The notes below the pieces were generated by a model. It was not told where the DNA came from and made no database searches. It worked only from the letters and a program-made list of their open reading frames with translations. A stretch of 64,000 bases of DNA from SIG565 sp964607025 (GTDB lineage: Bacteria; Bacillota; Clostridia; Oscillospirales; Acutalibacteraceae), in NCBI GenBank assembly GCA_964607025.1, contig CAZSIL010000004.1, forward strand, positions 17,000 through 80,999, read 5' to 3'. Both the position numbers and the translations under genes were made by a program. This document shows, in pieces, positions 9,004-16,337 of this stretch. Each line of letters opens with the position of its first letter. The stretch's first letter is position 1.

Positions 9004-9235
9004 GTTTTTCACCGCCAAATCTAACAAAAATTTTATCGCTATCGGTTTTCCTCAGTGCAATTACGGTGTTTTTGATTTCATAGGCGGTAGGGTCCCCAAA
9101 AGGACTGCTGAAAAGCCGCGTGATTTTTGCACCTTTTATTATGCCCATATCTAAAATGCGCCGAAGGTCGTTGTCTTTATGTCCGACTTCGGTCACGATG
9201 TACTGTTTGTCTTGTAATGTGTCGCTTAACATCAT
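8987..9235 (-). CDS. feoA: Ferrous iron transport protein A (SH3-like)
   Basis: This small cytosolic SH3-fold partner of FeoB has 82 residues, with the family pattern LRRILDMGIIKGAKI followed by a beta-rich end (AYEIKNTVIALR). The start is the first ATG of an ATGATG pair, eight bases after GGAG; a GTG at 9244 lies too close to that site. It is the first gene of the feoAB pair. Iron regulation is likely, but I could not place a clear Fur or DtxR/IdeR box upstream. Confidence 0.9.
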   Translation of the reverse strand: MMLSDTLQDKQYIVTEVGHKDNDLRRILDMGIIKGAKITRLFSSPFGDPTAYEIKNTVIALRKTDSDKIFVRFGGEKHGTAL

Positions 9236-9290
9236 ATACTTCACTCCGTTATTCAGTATATGTGCTTTTTTGTTGGTTGTTAAATTTAAA

Positions 9291-9316
9291 GGGCTTAGCC
9301 GCTAACGGCTAAGCCC
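9291..9316 (-). terminator. Terminator of birA-bioY
   Basis: An 11-bp perfect stem (arms 9291-9301 and 9306-9316, GGGCTTAGCCG) has a 4-base loop that holds the bioY stop codon. On the minus strand it is followed by TTTAAATTT. It separates birA-bioY from feoAB downstream. Confidence 0.85.
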
Positions 9317-9838
9317 TGATTTGATGAGATTTCGTTTTAGCGGTTTTGCCGCAAAAAAGGATATAAAAACACATAAAATATCCTTCAAAATAAACGGCAT
9401 ACTTGATAGCAAAAAGGACGATAAAATATCGGTTTTAAAAACAAATGCAAAATACAAAACGCCTATTATATGTAAGAAAAAAACACCGAGCAAACAAATT
9501 GTAATTTTTATCCATTTAATATTTATTTTGCTCGAAATTCCGCAACATAGACAAAGAAAAACAAGACCGAATAAATAACCGCCGTTTTTACCAAAAAGAA
9601 CGCCGGGTCCTGCCCCGAAATGTGCGAAAACGGGGACACCGAAAAGACCTAACAATAGATAAACTGCCGCCGAAATACAAGAAAATTTTGTCCCTAATAT
9701 AAAGGCGCTCAGTGACACTGCCAAGGTTTGTAATGTAAGCGGTGTGCCGAAAGGCAACGGAACGCAAATCTGCGCCGAGACAGCAGTAACTGCGGCAAAA
9801 AGCGCACTTAAAATATATCTTGAATAGTTGCCTTTCAT
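9302..9838 (-). CDS. bioY: BioY, biotin ECF transporter S component
   Basis: This 178-residue hydrophobic protein has about six membrane segments. The BioY pattern is clear: PLPFGTPLTLQTLAV, then VYLLLGLFGVPVFA and GPGVLFGKNGGYLFG. BioY binds biotin and normally works with the shared ECF ATPases and EcfT, which are not in this window. Its start overlaps the birA stop by 4 bases (ATGA), so uptake and ligation of biotin are coupled. No biotin synthesis genes are nearby, which suggests scavenging. Confidence 0.93.
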   Translation of the reverse strand: MKGNYSRYILSALFAAVTAVSAQICVPLPFGTPLTLQTLAVSLSAFILGTKFSCISAAVYLLLGLFGVPVFAHFGAGPGVLFGKNGGYLFGLVFLCLCCGISSKINIKWIKITICLLGVFFLHIIGVLYFAFVFKTDILSSFLLSSMPFILKDILCVFISFFAAKPLKRNLIKSGLSR

Positions 9839-10635
9839 ATTTTTATCCTTATTTCGCCTGAGTTTAGTGCTAAGCGTTCGCCGTCTTTGGTAGTCACAAT
9901 TAAACGTGCATCATCGTCAATATCATTTACGGTTACGGGAATTTCACGTCCCATATAGGAGCATAAGACTTCTTTGCCGATTATTATAGAGCGTTCTCGG
10001 TATTCCGCCAAGAATTTACGCGAAGATATATCTTTATATAATTCAAAAAATTCATTTAAAATCTCTGCTATAAGGCGGTTTTGAGTATCAGCATTACATG
10101 GGATATCGTAGATACTTGCGGCTATATTTTTAAGCTCATCGGGGAAATCGTTCTTCGGGCGGTTTATATTAAGCCCGATGCCAAGCACCGCATAATCGAT
10201 ACGGTTGTTCTTTGGCGACACCGCCCCCTGTGTTAAAATCCCGCATATTTTTTTGTTCTTTAAAAATATATCGTTTACCCATTTAATGCCCGTTTCAACC
10301 GAGCAGATTTTGTCTACAGCGCGGCTTACTGCAACTGCCGCAGCAGCGGTGATAAGGGTTGTTAGGTCGGGGGATAAATCGGGACGTAAAACAACACTCA
10401 TATAAAGTCCGCCACGTTCAGAAAAGAACCGCCTTCCAAGGCGCCCTTTACCACCCGTTTGTTCACGCGCAATAATTACTGTACCCTGTGCGCATTGCTC
10501 TACGGCCAGTTGTTTTGCAGTAATATTTGTGGATTCAAGTACTTCAAAGATATTTATATCGCAGTTGCAGTTTAAATGTTTTTTAATTCCCGCCACCGAA
10601 AAACTTGTATTTTTGGGAGAGTTTGCTTCGTTCAT
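9835..10635 (-). CDS. birA: Biotin-protein ligase without DNA-binding domain
   Basis: This enzyme attaches biotin to carboxylase carrier domains through biotinyl-AMP. Visible are LESTN, the biotin/ATP loop GGKGRLGRRFFS, the catalytic KWVNDI and the GIGLNIN strand; the small C-terminal SH3-like domain follows. It has no N-terminal HTH, so it is a class I ligase and cannot itself repress the operon. I chose ATG 10635 because a strong promoter overlaps the upstream ATG at 10662, placing the transcript start after that codon. The product is 266 residues. Confidence 0.92.
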   Translation of the reverse strand: MNEANSPKNTSFSVAGIKKHLNCNCDINIFEVLESTNITAKQLAVEQCAQGTVIIAREQTGGKGRLGRRFFSERGGLYMSVVLRPDLSPDLTTLITAAAAVAVSRAVDKICSVETGIKWVNDIFLKNKKICGILTQGAVSPKNNRIDYAVLGIGLNINRPKNDFPDELKNIAASIYDIPCNADTQNRLIAEILNEFFELYKDISSRKFLAEYRERSIIIGKEVLCSYMGREIPVTVNDIDDDARLIVTTKDGERLALNSGEIRIKI

Positions 10636-10650
10636 ATTATCACCGTTAAG

Positions 10651-10679
10651 AGTATATAACATAAAAAAATAATTGTCAA
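10651..10679 (-). promoter_or_regulatory. birA-bioY promoter
   Basis: On the minus strand -35 TTGACA (10674-10679) and -10 TATACT (10651-10656) are 17 bases apart. The predicted start near 10644 leaves a leader of only about 9 bases (GGTGATAAT) before the birA ATG. Confidence 0.75.
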
Positions 10680-10713
10680 CCGATTGCAGTGCTACGAGAG
10701 ATAAAAAGTGCTA

Positions 10714-10753
10714 TTGAAAAATAGCAAGAAAAATGTTATAAATAATATATAAT
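10714..10753 (+). promoter_or_regulatory. Promoter of the macrodomain-like gene cluster
   Basis: TTGAAA (10714-10719), 17 bases, TATAAA (10737-10742); a second -10-like TATAAT lies at 10748-10753. Either would serve the three-gene cluster starting at 10795. Confidence 0.5.
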
Positions 10754-10794
10754 CAAAACACTTGGTTAAGTTAAAATATTAGTGTGAGGTTAAA

Positions 10795-11490
10795 ATGAAC
10801 AAATCACAGATTTTGCTTGAATTCTTGCAAAAAAACTGCAACCTTAACTCGCCAATACCGCAGTCTGACGGTGAGCGTTTCGAGTATTATAGGACTGCAA
10901 TAAATAAATTACCCAATGCGTGTGTAAGTGAGAGCTTTTTAAAAATTGAGGATGGGTATTTAAAAGAAGAGTTAAACAAAAATGTAATAATTGACGTCGA
11001 GAAAAGTATTGACAACATTTCAGCAAATGAGAATTCGGCAGCGTTTTTAGCAGCCGATGCAGTGTTGGCGTTTTTATCGGCTACAACCGATAAGAGCGTA
11101 TATTTATATGGCGGCACCCGTCTAAAACAGGCGGTGCTTACGGCAATATCGGGAAAAGAAATAGCGGTTACAAAAGCAAATAACGTCAATTATAAAGGGG
11201 TTATATCGGCGGTATTACCAAGAATTGATTCGAAACTCACATCGGTTATTTTGGAGAGTATAACCGAAAAATACCGCTTTGCGCTTGATTTGGCAATGGA
11301 CAATAAGTTGAGTTCGGTGGTGCTTTGCGTACCAAATTCTGATAATGCTTTGATAAATGCCAGAATCGCCGCTAATGTTGTTAAAGAGATTAAAGCGCAT
11401 CCGTATCATAATTCATTAAAAATCGCCCTGTCGACACCTGATGCGGCAACATATAGTATATACAAAAAAGAAATAGGAGAAATGATATGA
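10795..11490 (+). CDS. Degenerate macrodomain (Zn-type protein-ADP-ribose hydrolase) homologue
   Basis: This 231-residue protein is weakly conserved. The N-terminal ~70 residues resemble the helical lead-in of the SauMacro-type protein-ADP-ribose hydrolases (GERFEYYRTAINKLPN, SESFLKIEDGYLKEE). The rest has macrodomain-like order: a VDAI-like FLAADAVLAFLS, a GVISAVLP strand, then the helix and strand AMDNKLSSVVLCVPNS, and an end like YSIYKKEIGE. The zinc Cys/His cluster and the ADP-ribose-binding Asn/Gly motifs of the active family are missing. It overlaps the phosphatase gene by 4 bases. I infer an inactive or diverged macrodomain; an HHpred search would decide. Confidence 0.55.
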   Translation: MNKSQILLEFLQKNCNLNSPIPQSDGERFEYYRTAINKLPNACVSESFLKIEDGYLKEELNKNVIIDVEKSIDNISANENSAAFLAADAVLAFLSATTDKSVYLYGGTRLKQAVLTAISGKEIAVTKANNVNYKGVISAVLPRIDSKLTSVILESITEKYRFALDLAMDNKLSSVVLCVPNSDNALINARIAANVVKEIKAHPYHNSLKIALSTPDAATYSIYKKEIGEMI

Positions 11491-11948
11491 TAAAAGTAAT
11501 GTTTGTATGCCTTGGAAACATATGCCGTTCTCCTATGGCGGAATTTGTATTTAAAGATTTGGTGAATAAAAACGGATTAGCCGATAAGTTTGAAATAGCA
11601 TCGTCGGCTACAAGCAATCAAGAATCAGGCAACGATATCCACTATGGCGCAAAGCGAAAAATGCGAGAGCAAGGTATATCTTTTACCTATCACGCGGCAA
11701 CAAAATTTACCGCGGCAGATTATGATTATTACGATTATATTATTGTAATGGAGTTATCAAATGTTCGCGGGCTTCTAAGGATAATAGGGGAAGACAATAA
11801 AAATAAAATTACTCGACTAAAAGACTATTCGGGCGGCGGTGATATTGCAGACCCGTGGTATACGGGTAATTTTGACGATACGTACCGTGATATTACGGCG
11901 GGTTGCTCTGCGTTTCTTGAATACTTAAAGGATAGGGCGGTTATATGA
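11487..11948 (+). CDS. Low-molecular-weight protein tyrosine phosphatase
   Basis: This 153-residue cytosolic phosphatase has the active-site loop CLGNICRS at residues 9-16 and the general-acid Asp in DPWYTG near residue 130, both in their canonical places. The family removes phosphate from protein tyrosine or arginine. It overlaps its neighbours by 4 bases on both sides, so all three proteins are probably made together. No wall-polysaccharide or tyrosine-kinase gene is adjacent, so its target is not suggested by context. Confidence 0.93.
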   Translation: MIKVMFVCLGNICRSPMAEFVFKDLVNKNGLADKFEIASSATSNQESGNDIHYGAKRKMREQGISFTYHAATKFTAADYDYYDYIIVMELSNVRGLLRIIGEDNKNKITRLKDYSGGGDIADPWYTGNFDDTYRDITAGCSAFLEYLKDRAVI

Positions 11949-12478
11949 AAGTATTTAAACATTTTAACACCATAACAAAGCATAGACATAAGGTTATTTC
12001 CCATTGTTTCAAAGCAGGTATTGGATGGCAAGGACTTTTTCACGATTTGTCAAAATACACACCTGTCGAGTTTTTTGCCGGCGCTAAATACTATCAAGGC
12101 AACCGCAGTCCCAACGAAGTGGAGAGGGAACTTTACGGTTATTCACCTGCGTGGTTACATCACAAAGGAAGAAACCGCCATCACTTTGAATATTGGACCG
12201 ATTATAATCCCAAAGAAAGACGGGTGGTACCCGTTAAAATGCCCACAAGGTATGTTATAGAAATGTTTTGCGACCGAGTGGCAGCGAGCAAAATTTATCG
12301 GGGTGATAAATACAATGATAATCATCCGCTTGAGTATTTTTTGCGCGGCAAACCAACTCGTGTGATTCATCCCGAAACATCGGATTTGCTGGAAAAGTTA
12401 CTTACAATGCTCTCAGAGAAAGGTGAAAAAGAGACCTTTAGATTCATTAAAAAAATGCAAAAAAATAAGTATGAATAA
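11945..12478 (+). CDS. DUF5662 family protein
   Basis: This 177-residue protein is of unknown function. It is rich in His, Tyr and Trp, with ordered motifs: ITKHRHKVISHCF, LFHDLSKYTPVEF (a His-Asp pair reminiscent of HD hydrolases), AWLHHKGRNRHHFEYW, and MPTRYVIEMFCDRVAAS. The order of His and Asp residues would suit a metal-dependent phosphohydrolase, but that is inference. It starts inside the phosphatase stop codon (ATGA). The pairing with a phosphatase and a macrodomain-like protein suggests removal of a phosphate- or nucleotide-based modification. Confidence 0.75.
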   Translation: MKVFKHFNTITKHRHKVISHCFKAGIGWQGLFHDLSKYTPVEFFAGAKYYQGNRSPNEVERELYGYSPAWLHHKGRNRHHFEYWTDYNPKERRVVPVKMPTRYVIEMFCDRVAASKIYRGDKYNDNHPLEYFLRGKPTRVIHPETSDLLEKLLTMLSEKGEKETFRFIKKMQKNKYE

Positions 12479-12491
12479 CCCCAAAAAAGCA

Positions 12492-12520
12492 TTGATTTTT
12501 TTGGGTGAAAAAAGTATACT
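12492..12520 (+). promoter_or_regulatory. Promoter of the GH20-like gene
   Basis: TTGATT (12492-12497), 17 bases, TATACT (12515-12520), followed by an AAAGGGG ribosome site and the ATG at 12553. Confidence 0.6.
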
Positions 12521-12552
12521 GATATTAGACAAAACCGAAAGGGGAAAAGAGC

Positions 12553-14373
12553 ATGTTGGCAAAAGAGTATCAGTACATAAAAGAAGAAATATTAAAATAT
12601 GTAAAATCCGATTTTTCAGGCGAAATTGAGACCGCCGAATTTGACGGAATCAACGTAAAGTTTGATGGCACTAATGCTGTAATCGGATGCGGCAGCAAGG
12701 TGCAGTTTGCGCGCGGTGTGTTCCTTTTGGCGCAAAACTATAAAAACGGTGCATTTGAAATTACCCAAAAGCCAAACTTTAAAATGTTAATCAACCAGTT
12801 AGACGTGGCTCGTAACGGCGTATTTACAATGGATGCAATTAAAAGATGGATTACGGGCTCTGCGGCGCTCGGTTTCACACATTTTAATTTGTTTATGGTA
12901 GATTCCTATGAACTTGAGGGTTATCCGAGATTTGGATATATGCGCGGCAGATATTCGAAGGAAGAACTCAAAGAGATAGGCAGAATATGTGAGAGTTTCG
13001 GAATTGAGGTTATACCCTTAGTACAATGCTTAAACGATTTTTCCAACTATCTTATGTGGCGTGAAGGAGCTCATCTTAAAAACACCGATTGCACTCTGCT
13101 AATCGATTACCCCGAAACCTATAAATTGATAGAAGCTATGATTTCACACATGCGTGAGTGTTTCCCGAATTCGAAGAACATCAACATATTGTGCGATGAA
13201 GCGCGGGATATGAATAAGGCAAGGCATGAAGAACTTTACGGACCTGAGCCGATAATTGACGTTTATTTGCGCCACGTAAACCGAGTTATTGATATTGCTA
13301 AAAAATATAACTTTGAAGTTACCATGAGTGGTGACGTTCTTTACGCAAGTAAGAACGCGAGATTCGACCGCTATGATACTGAAACTGTAATAAAACCGGG
13401 GGACGGCGATGTATTACCCGATGACGTAACGCTTATTTATTACCGTTATGCAACTGACGATATCGATTACTATTTGAATGTAATCAAAAGGTATCAGAAC
13501 TTTGGAAAGAAATTGGAACTCGGCGGCGCAATATGGACTTGGGAAGGATATACAGAAGATATTAATCATTCGTTTAAGCATTCATTGGCATTCCCCAAAG
13601 CCGCAATTATGACAGGAAATGACCGCTTTGGCGCATATACGTTTGGCGACCATGGATGTGAAACTAACTTTATGCATTCCATAGGTTCAATGGCGGGCTT
13701 TGCCGAAGTTTGCTATCGCGGACTTGAATGTACCGAAGAAGATGTAGCCGCTTCAAGCGAGTTTTTAACCAAGATACCGCTTCAGGCACGATTAGATATG
13801 GGTAGGGTATACTCAGATTACCACGATGGTTACCGTCTGCCCAAAGCACATATGTGCGGAGATATTTTCTATAATCTGGTTAATAAGAACTTCGATTATG
13901 ATAAAGTACGCGCAGATATGTTGTTTGCCGAAGCGGCAGGCAAAAAGCAGATGGATTTGCACGATGATAACTATGAGTATTATAAACTTCATTATTATTG
14001 TATAAAATTATCCCGCATAAAACTTGAAGTTATGCACGATATCCGCCCAGCATACAAAAACGGCGATAAGGAATATTTGCGCCTTGTGGCAGAAAAATTA
14101 ATGCCCGAATTTGTAAGCGATATGCAAATTTATATGGAATGCTTTAAAAAGGACTGGCTGAGAGATAAAAAGGCGTTCGGTATTGAAAGTGCATATTTGC
14201 GTCTTGCTGCGGCAAAAGAACAAGCAATGTTCAGAATAGAGCAATTAAACGGCTATCTAAACGGTGAGACAGACCGCCTTGAAGAGCTTGAACAAGAAAT
14301 TATTATTGACCCAGGTATGAGTTATGCGGCTCCCCGTTGCTTTACTGCAAGTCGTTATTCGATAGGATTCTAA
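12553..14373 (+). CDS. GH20-like beta-N-acetylhexosaminidase, cytosolic
   Basis: This 606-residue glycosidase of the GH20 type has a small N-terminal alpha/beta domain (~1-75) and a TIM barrel opening with MLINQLDVARNGVF. The substrate-assisted catalytic Asp-Glu pair is probably in NILCDEARDM near residue 218. Aromatic and acidic motifs follow (AIWTWEGYTED, TFGDHGCETN), with a helical C-terminal domain of about 150 residues. There is no signal peptide, so it would act on imported amino sugars or recycled wall fragments. It is single-gene, with its own promoter and a terminator-like hairpin behind. Exact specificity is uncertain. Confidence 0.75.
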   Translation: MLAKEYQYIKEEILKYVKSDFSGEIETAEFDGINVKFDGTNAVIGCGSKVQFARGVFLLAQNYKNGAFEITQKPNFKMLINQLDVARNGVFTMDAIKRWITGSAALGFTHFNLFMVDSYELEGYPRFGYMRGRYSKEELKEIGRICESFGIEVIPLVQCLNDFSNYLMWREGAHLKNTDCTLLIDYPETYKLIEAMISHMRECFPNSKNINILCDEARDMNKARHEELYGPEPIIDVYLRHVNRVIDIAKKYNFEVTMSGDVLYASKNARFDRYDTETVIKPGDGDVLPDDVTLIYYRYATDDIDYYLNVIKRYQNFGKKLELGGAIWTWEGYTEDINHSFKHSLAFPKAAIMTGNDRFGAYTFGDHGCETNFMHSIGSMAGFAEVCYRGLECTEEDVAASSEFLTKIPLQARLDMGRVYSDYHDGYRLPKAHMCGDIFYNLVNKNFDYDKVRADMLFAEAAGKKQMDLHDDNYEYYKLHYYCIKLSRIKLEVMHDIRPAYKNGDKEYLRLVAEKLMPEFVSDMQIYMECFKKDWLRDKKAFGIESAYLRLAAAKEQAMFRIEQLNGYLNGETDRLEELEQEIIIDPGMSYAAPRCFTASRYSIGF

Positions 14374-14445
14374 TATTATAAACAAGTCATCTTTTAATCA
14401 ATGTCATTAAGTTAAGAGATTGCGAATAGTCAAACGCAAAGAAAT

Positions 14446-14486
14446 AAAACACACTTAGAACTTAGAAACAGTTTTAAGTGTGTTTT
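14446..14486 (+). terminator. Probable terminator after the GH20-like gene
   Basis: A 12-bp perfect stem (14446-14457 with 14475-14486, core ACACACTTA) has a 17-base loop and a T-run at the end of the right arm. It lies inside the MITE-like element. Confidence 0.55.
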
Positions 14487-14576
14487 GATGTAAAAAGGCA
14501 TAAGAAAAAATCCGATAAAAATCCGCACATACCGTTTCATTTATCAAGTGTTTTTGAAGGACTTAAAAAATGTCAA

Positions 14577-14613
14577 AAAAATCGAACCTCACATTTTGTG
14601 AAGTTCGATTTTT
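14577..14613. terminator. Hairpin, probable bidirectional terminator
   Basis: Arms 14577-14587 and 14603-14613 (AAAAATCGAAC) enclose a second inner stem TCACA/TGTGA. A- and T-runs flank both sides, so it can end transcripts from either direction, including the minus-strand coaD cluster ending at 14660. Confidence 0.7.
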
Positions 14614-14659
14614 AACTTAATGACATTGGGGTAGAACCTTACTTATTCTTATGTAATTA

Positions 14660-15127
14660 TTAGTCGTTTTTAGCGGCTTGATGTGGTATTTGCGCTTTAA
14701 GAGAAGCACGTGTCTTGCGAACCTCGTTAAGGTTAGCGGTAAGACCTTCATCTGCTCGGCGCATAATATCATCAACAAAATCCTGAGCGGCTTTACGCAT
14801 TTCACGTGTTTTACTTTGGGCGTCAGCAATGATTTCAGCCGCCTTTTCACGTGCTAATTTAGTGATTTCTTCTTGAGAAACCAATGCGTTTGCGCGTTCT
14901 TCAGCGTTACGGATAATACCGTCGGCTTCGCGTTTCGCGTTGTTGATGATGTCAGCGCGATCAGCAACAATGCCGCGTGCCTGCTTGATTTCACTCGGGA
15001 TGTTAAGACGGATATCGTCAATAACGGCTCTGAGTTTCTCAGCGTTTACAACGGTGCGTTTACCGGGCATTTTGATACCGGTTTCAAGCGCCTCATCAAA
15101 CTGTTCAAGTAATTCTTCAATGCTCAT
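14660..15127 (-). CDS. Coiled-coil protein of the coaD cluster, function unknown
   Basis: This 155-residue, highly charged, almost entirely helical protein begins MSIEELLEQFDEALE. Its middle is a long Ala/Glu/Arg-rich stretch (EADGIIRNAEERANAL, AREKAAEIIADAQ) resembling the stalk of ATP-synthase subunit b or DivIVA-type coiled coils. It has no membrane segment. It starts 5 bases after coaD and belongs to an rsmD-coaD operon, an arrangement that I recall from related clostridia. A scaffold role is a guess from composition. Confidence 0.8.
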   Translation of the reverse strand: MSIEELLEQFDEALETGIKMPGKRTVVNAEKLRAVIDDIRLNIPSEIKQARGIVADRADIINNAKREADGIIRNAEERANALVSQEEITKLAREKAAEIIADAQSKTREMRKAAQDFVDDIMRRADEGLTANLNEVRKTRASLKAQIPHQAAKND

Positions 15128-15132
15128 GTTAG

Positions 15133-15621
15133 TTATCCTCCTATTTTTAACCTTTCGATAATATCTTTATGGATCGCTTTTGGAACAAAATCCGAAATAT
15201 CTCCTCCCATACTGGCTATTTGCTTTACCATACTCGAGCTTAAATACATAAAGTCAGCATTGGTTGTAAGGAAAAGGGTTTCGATGGATTTGTTCATCTT
15301 TTTATTGGCAAGTGCCATCTGGAACTCATATTCGAAATCCGACATAGCACGAAGGCCCTTAATAATGGCGTATGCATCTTTTTCTTTTGCATATTCCGAT
15401 AAAAGTCCATCAAAGAAGTCCACTTCAACGTTATCGAGATGCGATATGCATTTTTTTATCATTTCTACGCGTTCTTCCACAGAAAAACTGTATTTCTTTT
15501 TGTAGTTTATCATAACAACAACGATAACCTTATCAAAAAGAGAAGCGGCACGTTCGATTATATCAATATGACCGAGAGTTATTGGGTCATAACTACCGGG
15601 ACAAATAACGCATTTATTCAT
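15133..15621 (-). CDS. coaD: Phosphopantetheine adenylyltransferase
   Basis: This enzyme carries out the fourth step of coenzyme A synthesis, transferring AMP to 4'-phosphopantetheine. The nucleotidyltransferase motif GSYDPITLGH sits at residues 8-17, and the C-terminal motif SSSMVKQIA is present. I used ATG 15621, giving 162 residues, the normal size; a GTG at 15630 would add three residues. The start overlaps the end of rsmD by a few bases. Confidence 0.95.
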   Translation of the reverse strand: MNKCVICPGSYDPITLGHIDIIERAASLFDKVIVVVMINYKKKYSFSVEERVEMIKKCISHLDNVEVDFFDGLLSEYAKEKDAYAIIKGLRAMSDFEYEFQMALANKKMNKSIETLFLTTNADFMYLSSSMVKQIASMGGDISDFVPKAIHKDIIERLKIGG

Positions 15622-15622
15622 A

Positions 15623-16165
15623 TTAAACACTTTCTTTCCGATAAATAGAAACTAAAATTTTACCGAATTTTAATTGCTTTGTTTCTTTAAAATTACCAAC
15701 TGTTTCGGGCAAAGCAATATCTAACGGTCTTTCGCAAATAATAATTCCATAGTCGCTCATAACGTTTGTAACTGCCATAAGCGTTTTTTCGAGTAGACCT
15801 TCTCGATAGGGTGGGTCAAGAAAAACTATATCAAACGTATTCTGCGTTGAGGCGATAAAAGAAAAACAGTCGCTTCTTAGCACTTTTGCCTGTGCATCAA
15901 ACCCCGTTGATTTAAGATTTGCTTTAATAACATTTATGGCTTCGGGATTAAGGTCTACAAATACTGCACCCTCTGCCCCGCGACTTAACGCCTCAATGCC
16001 GAGTTGCCCAGAACCCGCAAACAAATCAAGAATACGTCTGCCTTCTATATCAAATTGAATCGAACTGAATACGGCTTCCTTAACCTTATCGGTGGTCGGT
16101 CTCACATCGTTGCCTTCAAGTGTTTGTAAACGGCGACCACGAGCCAAACCGGTAATAACTCTCAT
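15623..16165 (-). CDS. rsmD: 16S rRNA (guanine966-N2)-methyltransferase
   Basis: This 180-residue SAM-dependent methylase of the RsmD family shows RVITGLARGRRL at the start, the SAM loop DLFAGSGQLGIEALSRGA, and the catalytic motif LDPPY near residue 117. It modifies G966 of 16S rRNA. It heads the minus-strand rsmD-coaD operon and diverges from pyk across a 170-base AT-rich gap that must hold both promoters. Confidence 0.95.
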   Translation of the reverse strand: MRVITGLARGRRLQTLEGNDVRPTTDKVKEAVFSSIQFDIEGRRILDLFAGSGQLGIEALSRGAEGAVFVDLNPEAINVIKANLKSTGFDAQAKVLRSDCFSFIASTQNTFDIVFLDPPYREGLLEKTLMAVTNVMSDYGIIICERPLDIALPETVGNFKETKQLKFGKILVSIYRKESV

Positions 16166-16278
16166 CTAAATCACCTATTATAAGCAAACGTTTACTTCTA
16201 TATTATCACACGAAACTACCGCTTTTGTCAATATTTATTTTATTTAATAAAATTTTATCTTATTTTATATAATAACAG

Positions 16279-16307
16279 TTGAATAAATATTTGTCGTGTA
16301 GTATAAT
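16279..16307 (+). promoter_or_regulatory. pyk-glyA promoter
   Basis: TTGAAT (16279-16284), 17 bases, TATAAT (16302-16307). The transcript would start about 25 bases before the pyk ATG, with AAAGGA as the ribosome site. Confidence 0.75.
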
Positions 16308-16337
16308 GAATATGATATTTCTAAAGGACTTGTTATA

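Larger units (their letters stand above)
14399..14628. mobile_element. 230-bp MITE-like element with 17-bp terminal inverted repeats
   Basis: The sequence CAATGTCATTAAGTTAA (14399-14415) recurs as its exact reverse complement at 14612-14628. The 230 bp between contain no credible ORF but two stem-loops. No clear target duplication is seen next to the ends. Perfect 17-bp ends around a short non-coding core are typical of miniature inverted-repeat elements moved by a transposase elsewhere in the genome. It fills the gap between the GH20 gene and the coaD cluster. Confidence 0.55.

Noticed and set aside
9004..9027. TTG start of FeoB
   Set aside because: The ATG at 9003 has a better site and gives the normal N terminus.
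10636..10662. Upstream ATG of birA
   Set aside because: The -10 element overlaps it, so the transcript would start after this codon.
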